A DNA stretch of 64,000 bases, taken from Sinomonas notoginsengisoli. Lineage in GTDB: Bacteria; Actinomycetota; Actinomycetes; Actinomycetales; Micrococcaceae. The stretch spans positions 1 to 64,000 of the forward strand of contig NZ_JAIZDP010000008.1 of the NCBI RefSeq assembly GCF_021554725.1, read 5' to 3'. A program made the translations under genes and the position numbers. The notes beneath the pieces are model-generated. The model did no database searches. It was not told the DNA's origin and saw nothing but the letters and a program-made list of their open reading frames with translations. This document shows positions 17,077 to 26,173 of this stretch, piece by piece; within the stretch, counting starts at the first letter, position 1; each line of letters begins with the position of its first letter.

Positions 17077-17739
17077 ATGAGCGAACCCATCCCTCCTGCA
17101 CCCCAGGACCCGCACGCGCAGAACCCCTACGGCCAGGAGCCGTACGGCCAGAACCCGTCCGGCCAGAGCCCCTATGGCCAGAACCCCTCCGGCCCGCCCC
17201 AGGCCCCCCAGTACCAGCAACCGCAGTACCCGCAGCAGCCCCCCTTCCCACCGTACGGTGCGGCGCAAGGGCCTGCCGGGCTCGGCTACCCGGCCCCGCC
17301 CGTGAACACGTTCGGCCTCGACAGGCGCGTCTTCGGCATTCGCCTCACCAACACTGATGGGGTGCAGCAGGAAGTCAAGATCTCCTACTACCTGTGGCTC
17401 GCCGCCTCCGCCCTCAACGTCCTCGCCGGGCTCATCAACCTGTTCGTGCTCCCGGGCCGGTACGGCGCGTTCGTCTTCGTGGCGGCCCTGATCGGCCTCG
17501 CATTCGGCGTAGTCTTCTCGGCCCTCTGGCTCTTCTGCGCCATCCGCGCCAAGGAGGGTGCCAAGTGGGGCCGGATCGTCCTGACCGTGCTCGGAGTCCT
17601 CTCCGTCTTCAGCTTCCTCGGCCAGCTCGGTGGCCCGAGCCTGAGCATGATCCCGTCCCTGCTCGCCGTGGTCGGCACCGTATTCCTGTGGCTGCCCAAA
17701 TCACGGACATGGTTCAGGCAGATGTCCGGTCGCGGCTGA
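17077..17739 (+). CDS. proline/glutamine-rich membrane protein
   Basis: A 220-residue protein. Residues 1-75 are a Pro/Gln/Gly/Tyr-rich cytoplasmic region with repeats of PYGQNPSG, and four hydrophobic helices follow. The helical part resembles small tetraspan proteins common in actinobacteria, often annotated as hypothetical. TACAGT at 17064-17069 lies seven bases before the ATG, implying a leaderless mRNA. Two genes of the same design follow. Confidence 0.75.
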   Translation: MSEPIPPAPQDPHAQNPYGQEPYGQNPSGQSPYGQNPSGPPQAPQYQQPQYPQQPPFPPYGAAQGPAGLGYPAPPVNTFGLDRRVFGIRLTNTDGVQQEVKISYYLWLAASALNVLAGLINLFVLPGRYGAFVFVAALIGLAFGVVFSALWLFCAIRAKEGAKWGRIVLTVLGVLSVFSFLGQLGGPSLSMIPSLLAVVGTVFLWLPKSRTWFRQMSGRG

Positions 17740-17915
17740 AGCCCGCACGGCCGAACCCGGTAGGGCGGCTGCACCGGCATCCTTCCACAGTCCAGGGGTG
17801 CTTCCAGCCTCAGGGCAGGGGTGCCGGCGCGGCGGCCTCGGGCGATACAGTGAGGGCAACGCGTCGGGGGCGCGCCAGATGCTCCCGCCGGGCCACCTTC
17901 AACGATTGGACCCCC

Positions 17916-18746
17916 ATGAGCACGCCTGACGTCCCTCCGAACGGCTCGCAGCAGCCCGGGCCCGAGGAACCTCCGCAGCGGGAGCCCGGCGCGCAGGGCT
18001 CGCAGGCCCGAGGCCAGCAGCAGGACCCTGAGGGACGGACGGGGCGTCCCGCACCCCGTTACGGCCAGTACGCCCCGGGGTACGACGGCAGCGGGCAGCA
18101 GCCCCCGGCCCATGGGCAGCCCGGCGCGGGCTACGGCCAGCAGGGCCAGGGCTACGGCCAGCAGCCTTGGCAGCAGCCCTCGTACGGCCAGTCGCAGTGG
18201 CAGCAACCGGGGATGTACGGCTCGGCGCCGGGCTACGGTGTACCCGGTCCGCAGGAGCAGCGCTCGGCGGTGCGGAAGGCATCGATCCTGCTCTTCGCCA
18301 CCGCTGCCGCGGAGGTAGTGATCGGCTTCTTCGCCACGATGGTCACCCTCAACACTCCGACGGGCGCCCTCAGGGACCTCTTCAACCAGGCCGGAGGCGC
18401 CTCGTCCGGCATTTCCTTTGAGCAGTTCCGTCAGATCCTCGGCACGCTCGTGTGGTTCGCTGTGGCGGGTGCGGTGGTCAACGCGATCGTCCTCGTCCTG
18501 TGCGGCGTCTTCCTCTCAAGAGGCCGCCGCTGGGCACGTGCGCTGGGAACGGTGTTCCTGTGCCTCACCCTCGGCGCCTTCTTCTCAGGGGGCCTGTTCT
18601 CGCTCATCACGATCGGGTTGGCCGTCGCCGGAGTCGTGACGATGTTCCGGCCCGGAGTCACCGCGTTCCTGAACGCCAAGAACTCGTTCGCCAACCCGTA
18701 CAACACCCCGAAGGGACCCACCTTCGGCAACCCCTACGGACAGTGA
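17916..18746 (+). CDS. proline/glutamine-rich membrane protein
   Basis: A 276-residue protein with a 115-residue low-complexity head rich in GYGQQ and QQPSYGQ motifs followed by four hydrophobic helices. It has the same layout as its two neighbours, and the helix pattern suggests paralogy. The ATG at 17916 begins the low-complexity head; no strong ribosome-binding site is seen. The function is unknown. The next gene starts one base after its stop. Confidence 0.7.
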   Translation: MSTPDVPPNGSQQPGPEEPPQREPGAQGSQARGQQQDPEGRTGRPAPRYGQYAPGYDGSGQQPPAHGQPGAGYGQQGQGYGQQPWQQPSYGQSQWQQPGMYGSAPGYGVPGPQEQRSAVRKASILLFATAAAEVVIGFFATMVTLNTPTGALRDLFNQAGGASSGISFEQFRQILGTLVWFAVAGAVVNAIVLVLCGVFLSRGRRWARALGTVFLCLTLGAFFSGGLFSLITIGLAVAGVVTMFRPGVTAFLNAKNSFANPYNTPKGPTFGNPYGQ

Positions 18747-18747
18747 C

Positions 18748-19431
18748 ATGAGCCCTGAGCCGACGCCGCCCCCGTATCAGGAACAGCCGTACCAGCCCAA
18801 CCAGCCGGACCGGCCGGCCTACGCCCCCCTCCCTCCCCAGGGCGCATACCAAGGCCCATGGCCCAGCCAGATGCCGAGCGGTACGTTCCCCGGAATGTCA
18901 CCGGTAGGCGGCATTCCCCGGCCCACGACCATTACGCTCGCGTTCTGGATGCTCATCGCAGCTGCTGTCCTGCCGCTCGCGACCATTCCTGCGGTCCTCG
19001 ACTGGATGCGCCTCTACATCCAGGAGGCAGCAAGAGAAGCCATCACGGCTTCCGGCCGGCGCACTGCGGGGGCGTTCGCCGAGCAGTTCGTCACGGTCTC
19101 GGCACCGATCGTGTGGATCTCGTCGATCGCAACCGTCGCAATCGCCGTGCTCCTCGCCTTGGGCATCCGCGCGGGCATGGGCTGGGTCCGGATCCTGCTG
19201 ACGGTGATGACTGGCCTCTCGCTCGTGGGCTACCTCATGAACGCGGTCATCCTCACGGCCATCTCTGTACCCACTGCGGTCCTGTTCCCGTTCCCCGTGT
19301 TCGTCTACGTGACGTCAGCCGCCGCCGCTCTCCTGTATCTGGCGGCCGCCGTGCTCATGTGGCTGCGCCCCTCAAGCCGGTACTTCGCCGCTCGGCGCGC
19401 CGCGAAGCTCGGCGGTGGATACCTCCGCTGA
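18748..19431 (+). CDS. proline-rich membrane protein
   Basis: A 227-residue protein with a 60-residue Pro/Gln/Tyr-rich head and four predicted transmembrane helices. The segment between helices one and two (WMRLYIQEAAREAITASGR) is amphipathic. It is separated by one base from the preceding paralog, so the two are cotranscribed. No domain with known activity is recognised. Confidence 0.72.
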   Translation: MSPEPTPPPYQEQPYQPNQPDRPAYAPLPPQGAYQGPWPSQMPSGTFPGMSPVGGIPRPTTITLAFWMLIAAAVLPLATIPAVLDWMRLYIQEAAREAITASGRRTAGAFAEQFVTVSAPIVWISSIATVAIAVLLALGIRAGMGWVRILLTVMTGLSLVGYLMNAVILTAISVPTAVLFPFPVFVYVTSAAAALLYLAAAVLMWLRPSSRYFAARRAAKLGGGYLR

Positions 19432-19500
19432 CCTTCCCCGCCACCCGGGCTGTCCCTCCCGACCATCAGCACACCGCGGCGCACGACGGCGGTAGGCGCC

Positions 19501-20274
19501 TCAGGCGGGACGCCCCCGGTGGGGGGTGGCGGCGTCGTGCCCGACAGGCGAGGATTCCTGCGCGCCCGCCGCGGGCTCTCCCGTCTCACCGCCCGATTCG
19601 CCGCGCTGGGCATGGTAGGCGAGGATCTGGAGCTCGGTGGCCATGTCCACCTTGCGCAGGGTGACGCCGGGCGGGACCTGGAGGATCGTGGGGGCGAAGC
19701 TGAGGATGCTGCGGACCCCTGCGGCGACGACCTGGTTGCAGACCCCCTGCGCCGCGGACGCCGGGAGTGCGAGCACGGCCATGTTGGTTCGGGTGCGCGC
19801 AAAGACGGCCTCGAGCTTCGCCGCGTCAGAAACGCGCAGCCAGCCGATCTCGTTTCCGATGATCTGGGGGTCCCTGTCCAGGAGGGCCACGACATCGAAC
19901 CCGCGGGTACCGAAGCCGCCGTAGCGGGCCAAGGCCCGCCCCAGGTTCCCGGCGCCAACAATCGCCACACGCCAGTCTCGCGTGAGGCCCAGCGCCGCGG
20001 AGAGGTGCTGCAGGAGGTTCTCGACCTCATAGCCCACGCCCCGGGTGCCGTACGAGCCCAGCTGCGAAAGGTCCTTGCGGAGCGTCGCGGAGCTCACCCC
20101 GGATGCCTCCGCGAGGGCATCAGAGGAGACCCTGTCCACGCCGTCGGCCAGGTAGGAGTTAAGTGCGCGCAGGTAGACGGTGAGGCGCGCGACGACGGCG
20201 GGCGGAAGTCCCTTCTCGTCGGGCGCCGAGCCCGGGGTGTCCCCTCCGTTCCTCGCCCGTCGTACCACTGCCAC
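19501..20274 (-). CDS. rex: redox-sensing transcriptional repressor Rex
   Basis: A 257-residue Rex repressor that binds DNA when NADH/NAD+ is low. An N-terminal winged helix (PPAVVARLTVYLRAL through SSATLRKDLSQLGSYGTRGVGYEV) is followed by the Rossmann motif VGAGNLGRALARYGGF. The C-terminal tail after about residue 215 is a variable Gly/Pro-rich extension. The GTG at 20274 is taken as start; GTG at 20268 or 20331 is possible. In this family Rex controls respiratory and fermentative genes, so ldh and the cytochrome operon here are possible targets. No Rex site was identified with confidence. Confidence 0.9.
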   Translation of the reverse strand: MAVVRRARNGGDTPGSAPDEKGLPPAVVARLTVYLRALNSYLADGVDRVSSDALAEASGVSSATLRKDLSQLGSYGTRGVGYEVENLLQHLSAALGLTRDWRVAIVGAGNLGRALARYGGFGTRGFDVVALLDRDPQIIGNEIGWLRVSDAAKLEAVFARTRTNMAVLALPASAAQGVCNQVVAAGVRSILSFAPTILQVPPGVTLRKVDMATELQILAYHAQRGESGGETGEPAAGAQESSPVGHDAATPHRGRPA

Positions 20275-20345
20275 TCCAATCCCGGCGCCGTGTCGGCGGA
20301 CCGCACTCACTCTAAGTTCCGGGCGCGGCACGGGCCAAATGTCGT

Positions 20346-20600
20346 TCAGCCGCGCCGCGCCGCCTCCACGGTGCGGCGGAGCCTGGCCTCGTCGATCTTC
20401 CAGAAGTCGCGTTGGATCCCGTCCACGAGCACCACCGGGACCTCTTCCGCGAAGCGGTCCCGGAGGGCGGCGTCGTCGTCAATGCGCCGCTCCGCCCAGC
20501 CGAGGCCGGCCTCCGAGGCCACCTTTGCGACCGTTTCCCGCGCCGCCTCGCACAAGTGGCACTGGTTCTTGGTCACCAGGACGATCTCGGGTTCACGCAT
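20346..20600 (-). CDS. glutaredoxin family protein
   Basis: An 84-residue thioredoxin-fold protein with the redox motif CHLC in LVTKNQCHLCEAARE and a cis-proline at VPVVLVDG. The family is often encoded beside rex and HAD-IB phosphatase genes in actinobacteria. TACCGT lies six bases upstream of the ATG on the minus strand, so the mRNA is probably leaderless. The electron donor is unknown. Confidence 0.88.
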   Translation of the reverse strand: MREPEIVLVTKNQCHLCEAARETVAKVASEAGLGWAERRIDDDAALRDRFAEEVPVVLVDGIQRDFWKIDEARLRRTVEAARRG

Positions 20601-20655
20601 GGGTCAACGGTAGCGCGCGTCTGTGGGCCAGCTGTGAATCGCTAGACTCTGACCC

Positions 20656-21465
20656 ATGCCCGGAGAGAAGAAGGCGCAGGCCCCGGCCCGCCCTGCACCG
20701 CTTGAACGCGCCGGCGAGGCAGCCTTCTTCGACGTGGACAACACCCTCATGAAGGGCGCGAGCCTGTTTCATGTAGCTCGCAAGATGTACGAGCGCAAGG
20801 CGTTCACTCTCCGGGACGCCGTCGGGTACGCGTGGAAGCATGCCGCGTTCCTCTTCCGTGGCGAGAGCCTCGAGGACGTCCGCTCGATCCAGTCCTCAGC
20901 GCTCGCGCTGGCCGCGGGCATTCGGACAGCGGACGTGGCGACAATCGGGCACGAGGTGTACGACGAGTTCATCGAGTCTCGGATCTGGCCCGGCACCAAG
21001 GCCCTCGCCGAACAGCACCTCCGTGTGGGTCGCCGGGTATGGCTCGTGACCGCGACGCCGATCGAGGTTGCGTCGGTGATCTCCGAGCGCCTCGGGCTCA
21101 CGGGCGCCCTGGGGACTGTCGGCGAGATCGAGGACGGCGCCTACACGGGACGCCTCGTCGGGCAGATCCTGCACGGAGCGGCCAAAGCCTCGGCCGTGTC
21201 CGGGCTCGCCGAGCGCGAGGGGCTCGATCTGCGGCGGTGCTGGGCGTACTCCGACTCGCGCAACGACATCCCGCTGCTGACCCTCGTGGGACACCCCGTG
21301 GCGATCAACCCGGACATCCGGTTGCGCGCGCATGCGAACGCGCACAACTGGCCGATCTACGACTTCCGGGCCGGCCGCCGTGCCGCGACGCTCGGGCTCA
21401 AGGCGGCGACCGTGGGCGGAGCGCTGTACGGACTGTGGCGCGGATACGCACGGATCCGCCGCTAG
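20656..21465 (+). CDS. HAD-IB family hydrolase (SerB-like phosphatase)
   Basis: A 269-residue HAD phosphatase. Motif I is FFDVDNTLMKG near residue 25. Motif II is WLVTATP near 128, and motif III is in YSDSRNDIPLLTLVGHP near 200. The cap region between motifs I and II is helical as in HAD-IB. A C-terminal hydrophobic stretch (LKAATVGGALYGLWRGY) may attach to the membrane. The substrate is unknown; phosphoserine or a lipid phosphate is possible. TAGACT at 20643-20648 is seven bases before the ATG. Confidence 0.85.
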   Translation: MPGEKKAQAPARPAPLERAGEAAFFDVDNTLMKGASLFHVARKMYERKAFTLRDAVGYAWKHAAFLFRGESLEDVRSIQSSALALAAGIRTADVATIGHEVYDEFIESRIWPGTKALAEQHLRVGRRVWLVTATPIEVASVISERLGLTGALGTVGEIEDGAYTGRLVGQILHGAAKASAVSGLAEREGLDLRRCWAYSDSRNDIPLLTLVGHPVAINPDIRLRAHANAHNWPIYDFRAGRRAATLGLKAATVGGALYGLWRGYARIRR

Positions 21466-21544
21466 CACTCCTGCCCCTGGCCTCGGCCCTCAAAGGGTCA
21501 AGTGGCCTCGACGGGACGGTGGGGGCAGTGTGGCCAAAAGCCGC

Positions 21545-21578
21545 GTGAGGCCCGTCCCGCGACCGGGACGGGCCTCAC
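21545..21578. terminator. hairpin terminator, 15-bp perfect stem
   Basis: GTGAGGCCCGTCCCG (21545-21559) pairs perfectly with 21564-21578 around the loop CGAC. It lies between the convergent HAD and bS22 genes and can serve both. The flanking T tract is poor, as is common in high-GC actinobacteria. Confidence 0.85.
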
Positions 21579-21604
21579 TTCACACCAATGCCCGCGAGGG
21601 GCGC

Positions 21605-21703
21605 CTACTTCTTGTTGCGGCGCTGGTGACGAGTCTTGCGCAGCAGCTTGCGGTGCTTCTTCTTGGCCATGCGCTTGCGGCGCTTCTTGATAACCGAACC
21701 CAC
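21605..21703 (-). CDS. 30S ribosomal protein bS22 (AURKAIP1/COX24 domain)
   Basis: A 32-residue, extremely basic protein starting with GTG: it opens MGSVIKKRRKRMAKKKHRK and ends with RTRHQRRNKK-like residues (KTRHQRRNKK). This matches the tiny actinobacterial ribosomal protein bS22 found near the decoding centre. AAGGAA lies eight bases upstream. It is usually missed by gene finders because of its size. It sits between bldC and the HAD gene, and the hairpin downstream ends its transcript. Confidence 0.9.
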   Translation of the reverse strand: MGSVIKKRRKRMAKKKHRKLLRKTRHQRRNKK

Positions 21704-21820
21704 GTAAGTTCCTTACAGATAGTTGATGCCCCGGGCTGCTGGCCGGCCGCGCTCAAGGCGCCTGGCAACCAACTGCTGGTGACGTGACGTAAAACGTTCC
21801 TGAACAGAATACAGCACCCG

Positions 21821-22030
21821 TCAGGCAGTCTCGCTCCGTCCGTCCACCACGGCCTTGCGCAGGTACTCCTCTACCGCCCCCTCAGGAACACGGTAGGAAC
21901 GGCCGAACCGCACCGCCGGCATCTCGCCCGAGTGCACGAGGCGGTAGACCGTCATCTTCGACACACGCATCATCTCGGCAACCTCAGCGACCGTGAGGAA
22001 ACGCGAGGAGGAAAAGTCCACCGCAGCCAT
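21821..22030 (-). CDS. BldC-family MerR-like DNA-binding protein
   Basis: A 69-residue single winged-helix protein: FLTVAEVAEMMRVSKMTVYRL is the recognition helix region and HSGEMPAVRFGRSYRVP the wing. This matches BldC, a developmental regulator of Streptomyces that has homologs in non-sporulating actinobacteria. BldC binds direct repeats cooperatively. TAGAGT lies six bases before the ATG on the minus strand, so the mRNA is probably leaderless. Confidence 0.85.
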   Translation of the reverse strand: MAAVDFSSSRFLTVAEVAEMMRVSKMTVYRLVHSGEMPAVRFGRSYRVPEGAVEEYLRKAVVDGRSETA

Positions 22031-22039
22031 GCGAATACT

Positions 22040-23167
22040 CTAGTTGTTGGAGTGACCGTTGTGAATGCGGCGATGACGAACGGCGCCGGCGAGGTGCCCG
22101 AGGACCTGCGCGGTGATGCCCCACTCCATGCACTTGTCCGTGACGCTCTGCCCGTAGGTGAGCTGCGAACGGCCGGCGGCGAGCTCGGCGACATCGAGTG
22201 CCTGCGCTCCACCCACGAGGAAGCTCTCGAGCATGACGCCGGCCACAGCCTCCGCGGCCTCACCGCCTGCGGCCAGCTGCGCGCCGATCTCAAGTGCCAC
22301 CTCGGCCTGGCGATGATGGTCCTTGCCGCTGTTGGCGTGGCTCGCGTCCACGATCACCCGCGGGTTGAGCCCCTTGCCCGCCATCTTTGCCGAGGCAGCC
22401 TGCACGTGCGCAGCGGAGTAGTTCGGGCCGTCGGAGCCCCCACGCAGGATGAGGTGCGTGTCCGGGTTGCCGGCAGTGGCCACGAGAGCCGCCCGCCCGG
22501 CGTCGTCAATCCCCAGGAAGGCCTGGGAAGCGGCCGCGGCGCCGCACGCATCGATCGCGATCTGGAGCCCGCCGTCCGTGCCGTTCTTGAACCCGACCGG
22601 CACGGAGAGGCCGGAGACGAGTTGGCGGTGGATCTGGCTCTCGGTGGTGCGGGCGCCGATGGCCCCCCACACGATGGCGTCCGCGGTGTACTGGGGGCTG
22701 ATCGGCTCGAGGAACTCCGTGGCCGTGGGGAGGCCGAGCTCGAGGACGTCCAGGAGGAAGCGACGCGCCGCCCGCAGGCCTCCGGCGATGTCGTGGCTGC
22801 CGTCGAGGTCCGGGTCGTTGATGAGGCCCTTCCAGCCCACCGTGGTGCGCGGCTTCTCGAAGTATGTCCTCATCACCACGAGCACGTCCTGGCGGACCTC
22901 GCGGGCGACTGCGGCGAGCCTGGACGCGTACTCGAGCCCCGCCTCGGGATCGTGGATCGAGCAGGGGCCGACGATCACGAGCAGCCGGTCGTCGACGCCG
23001 TCCATGATGGCACGCACCTCGTCGCGGCCGCGGGCGACCGCACGCGCGGCGGCCTCGTTCAACGGCAGTTCCTCGAGGAGGTCACCCGGGGTGGGAAGCG
23101 GGGTGAACTCGGCGACGCGGAGGTTGCTCGTCGATGTGTCAGTGGCGGCAGTACTGCTCGGGTTCAT
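22040..23167 (-). CDS. 3-deoxy-7-phosphoheptulonate (DAHP) synthase, class I
   Basis: A 375-residue AroG/F/H-type enzyme that condenses phosphoenolpyruvate with erythrose 4-phosphate, the first step of aromatic amino acid synthesis. Recognised blocks are LLVIVGPCSIHDPEAGLEYA, MRTYFEKPRTTVGWKGLINDP, the KNGTDGG loop, HLILRGG and IVDASHANSGKDH for metal and substrate binding. The start at 23167 has AAGGACAG upstream; the longer frame is rejected because it runs through the leader. The 170 bases upstream hold a leader peptide rich in Phe, Trp and Tyr and a terminator, so attenuation by aromatic amino acid supply is likely. Confidence 0.92.
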   Translation of the reverse strand: MNPSSTAATDTSTSNLRVAEFTPLPTPGDLLEELPLNEAAARAVARGRDEVRAIMDGVDDRLLVIVGPCSIHDPEAGLEYASRLAAVAREVRQDVLVVMRTYFEKPRTTVGWKGLINDPDLDGSHDIAGGLRAARRFLLDVLELGLPTATEFLEPISPQYTADAIVWGAIGARTTESQIHRQLVSGLSVPVGFKNGTDGGLQIAIDACGAAAASQAFLGIDDAGRAALVATAGNPDTHLILRGGSDGPNYSAAHVQAASAKMAGKGLNPRVIVDASHANSGKDHHRQAEVALEIGAQLAAGGEAAEAVAGVMLESFLVGGAQALDVAELAAGRSQLTYGQSVTDKCMEWGITAQVLGHLAGAVRHRRIHNGHSNN

Positions 23168-23226
23168 GGTCTGTCCTTGTCCTGACAGGCCCCGAGTGGG
23201 CCAGAGCCTGCCGTTGATATGGCAAA

Positions 23227-23252
23227 GGGCAAGGACCATGAGGTCCCTGCCC
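23227..23252 (-). terminator. intrinsic terminator in the DAHP synthase leader
   Basis: In the minus-strand RNA, GGGCAGGGACC pairs with GGUCCUUGCCC over 11 bp (one G-U pair) around the loop UCAU and is followed by UUUGCC. It stands 60 bases before the gene start and 32 bases after the leader peptide stop. This is the position of an attenuator. Confidence 0.75.
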
Positions 23253-23254
23253 TG

Positions 23255-23307
23255 TTGGCTCTGGAGTCGGTACGCGACGAAATCTACGCTTGGCCCTCCA
23301 GAGCCAA
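23255..23307 (-). promoter_or_regulatory. 12-bp leader stem overlapping the leader peptide codons
   Basis: TTGGCTCTGGAG on the minus strand (23307-23296) lies within leader codons 11-14. It is perfectly complementary to CTCCAGAGCCAA (23266-23255), which abuts the terminator. A ribosome stalled on the aromatic codons would cover the first arm and free the second. GGCTCTGG occurs a third time at 23208-23201. Confidence 0.65.
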
Positions 23308-23337
23308 CGCAAAATACGCATACCAACGCTTGAACAT
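23284..23337 (-). CDS. aromatic-rich leader peptide of DAHP synthase
   Basis: A 17-codon ORF encodes MFKRWYAYFALALEGQA. Five of its first nine residues are Phe, Trp, Tyr, Tyr and Phe, the products of the pathway that the next gene starts. TACCGT (23349-23344 on the minus strand) lies six bases before the ATG, so the transcript probably begins at the leader start codon. It is followed by a long stem and an intrinsic terminator, the layout of ribosome-mediated attenuation. Translation and stalling are inferred. Confidence 0.75.
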   Translation of the reverse strand: MFKRWYAYFALALEGQA

Positions 23338-23427
23338 GGACCTACGGTAAGAGCCGCGCGGTCCAAGATGCAAACAGCCGCCCGTATCGTGGACATCGAT
23401 CACGGGCGGCGGTTCGCTAGAAGGAGG

Positions 23428-24777
<1,350 letters not shown>

Positions 24778-24825
24778 TCACAATGGATGGTGCGTGCCCG
24801 CTGTTTCCCCCAACGGGCATGGCAA

Positions 24826-24844
24826 GTATTCCAGAACGGAATAC
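24826..24844. promoter_or_regulatory. inverted repeat GTATTCC-N5-GGAATAC upstream of gdhA
   Basis: A perfect 7+5+7 palindrome lies 58 bases upstream of the gdhA ATG and is a candidate operator for nitrogen control. It does not match the GlnR or AmtR consensus as I know them. The remainder of the 24769-25081 gap, up to the ANTAR gene, shows only a weak GCCCG/CGGGC stem at 24796-24818. Confidence 0.5.
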
Positions 24845-25081
24845 CCCTCGGGGAATCCGGACCGCGGGATGAACCGGGCCCGAACACCGGGTCGGCGGCC
24901 AGCCCGTCGATTTGACCGGGTCTGGGCACGTCATCAAAGATGATCAAAGGACCACCACTGGCCGAGCCGTGGTGCCGTGCGCTCAAGAACCGGGCACCTT
25001 CCATTCATCGCGGCATGCGCTCCCAGCAGTCCGCGCGTCCGAAGGAGCGCCCTCATCGCCGCCCGGCCCCCGCACCGCACG

Positions 25082-25774
25082 ATGCACGAACTGGTCCACC
25101 TCCTGCTGGCGGTCACGGAACCCCAAGCACTCCTGACCGCCCTCACCGCCCACACCCACGAGCACCTCCAGCGCCTCGGTGCCTCCGACTGCGCCCTCGT
25201 GCTGCGGCGTCGGAACCAGCCGGCGCTCACCGCGGGCAGCAGCCCCGCGCTGGCACGTGTGGTCGAGAAGCGGCTCGCGGACGACGACGACGACCTCGCC
25301 ACCGCACTGGACCGCGCCCGAACTGCGGCGAGGCTCGGGCTACCCTCGACGTGGGCCTCGGGCATCGCATGGGGCGCGCAGGCCGGGCTCCTCGTTGTCC
25401 CGGCCAACGCCGGCCCCACCGCGCGCGCCGCGCTGGCCATCATCGGGAGGGTGCCGGCAGATCCGGACCACAGGCGGGCGCTGCTTGCAGGCATCGGCCG
25501 GGTGCGGAACGAGGCCTCGGGGGTGCTGCGGCTCGCCGTGCGCTTGGCGGACAGCGAGGAGATCGCCCAGCATCGAGCGCTGGCGATGCAGAGCCGCACG
25601 ATCATTGACATGGCCGTCGGCGTGATCATGGCCCAGAACCGCTGTTCCGCAGACGAGGCGTTCGATGTCTTGCGGAGGGCGTCCAACAACAGGAACATCA
25701 AGCTCCGGGAGGTCGCCGCAGACCTCGTCCAGCGCGTCCATCCGAATCTGCCCCAGACCGTGTTCACCGAGTAG
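25082..25774 (+). CDS. ANTAR domain-containing antitermination regulator
   Basis: A 230-residue protein whose last 60 residues form an ANTAR RNA-binding domain: MQSRTIIDMAVGVIMAQNRCSADEAFDVLRRAS followed by IKLREVAADLV. The N-terminal part has a GAF-like length and pattern and may sense a signal. ANTAR proteins bind paired RNA hexaloops to prevent termination; the target RNAs are not evident here. The start is uncertain, and codons upstream to 24977 remain open. Confidence 0.82.
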   Translation: MHELVHLLLAVTEPQALLTALTAHTHEHLQRLGASDCALVLRRRNQPALTAGSSPALARVVEKRLADDDDDLATALDRARTAARLGLPSTWASGIAWGAQAGLLVVPANAGPTARAALAIIGRVPADPDHRRALLAGIGRVRNEASGVLRLAVRLADSEEIAQHRALAMQSRTIIDMAVGVIMAQNRCSADEAFDVLRRASNNRNIKLREVAADLVQRVHPNLPQTVFTE

Positions 25775-25811
25775 GCCCGGGAGTGTCGGAGCCCGCTGTG
25801 ATGATCCATCC

Positions 25812-26117
25812 ATGAGTGGGCTGAATCTGCTCGGCGAGCCCGAGCCGTATCCCGTTGTCGTCCCAGCGGAAACCCTGAACGCGCTTCGCACGGTCCGCTC
25901 ACGCCACGCCCCGCCCGTGTGGGTGCGCCTGACGTTCGACGATGAACGCCCGGACCGCATCGAGAAGGGCTTCGCCCAAGCGTGGACCGGCGCCCACGTG
26001 CTCGTGCAAGTGCTCTGGTCTCTGTCCTACTATCGAGGAGCACGGGAGTTCTGGGTCGAGGCCCACCAGGTGCGGCGCCGGACCGTGGGGCCGCAGTGGC
26101 ACGGGCGTCCGGCGTGA
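25812..26117 (+). CDS. hypothetical protein
   Basis: A 101-residue protein of unknown family, with a predicted beta-rich first half (PVVVPAETLNALRTV, VWVRLTFDD) and a Trp/Tyr-containing second half. Codon usage is like its neighbours. It starts 37 bases after the ANTAR gene and ends 56 bases before a lipoprotein gene. The ATG is preceded by GATGAT at six bases, a near match to the leaderless box. No function is proposed. Confidence 0.6.
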   Translation: MSGLNLLGEPEPYPVVVPAETLNALRTVRSRHAPPVWVRLTFDDERPDRIEKGFAQAWTGAHVLVQVLWSLSYYRGAREFWVEAHQVRRRTVGPQWHGRPA

Positions 26118-26173
26118 CCTTCGGACGGCGGGAAAGCCCATCCTTCCTTCCTGTCGAACGAAAGGGGCCGCTC

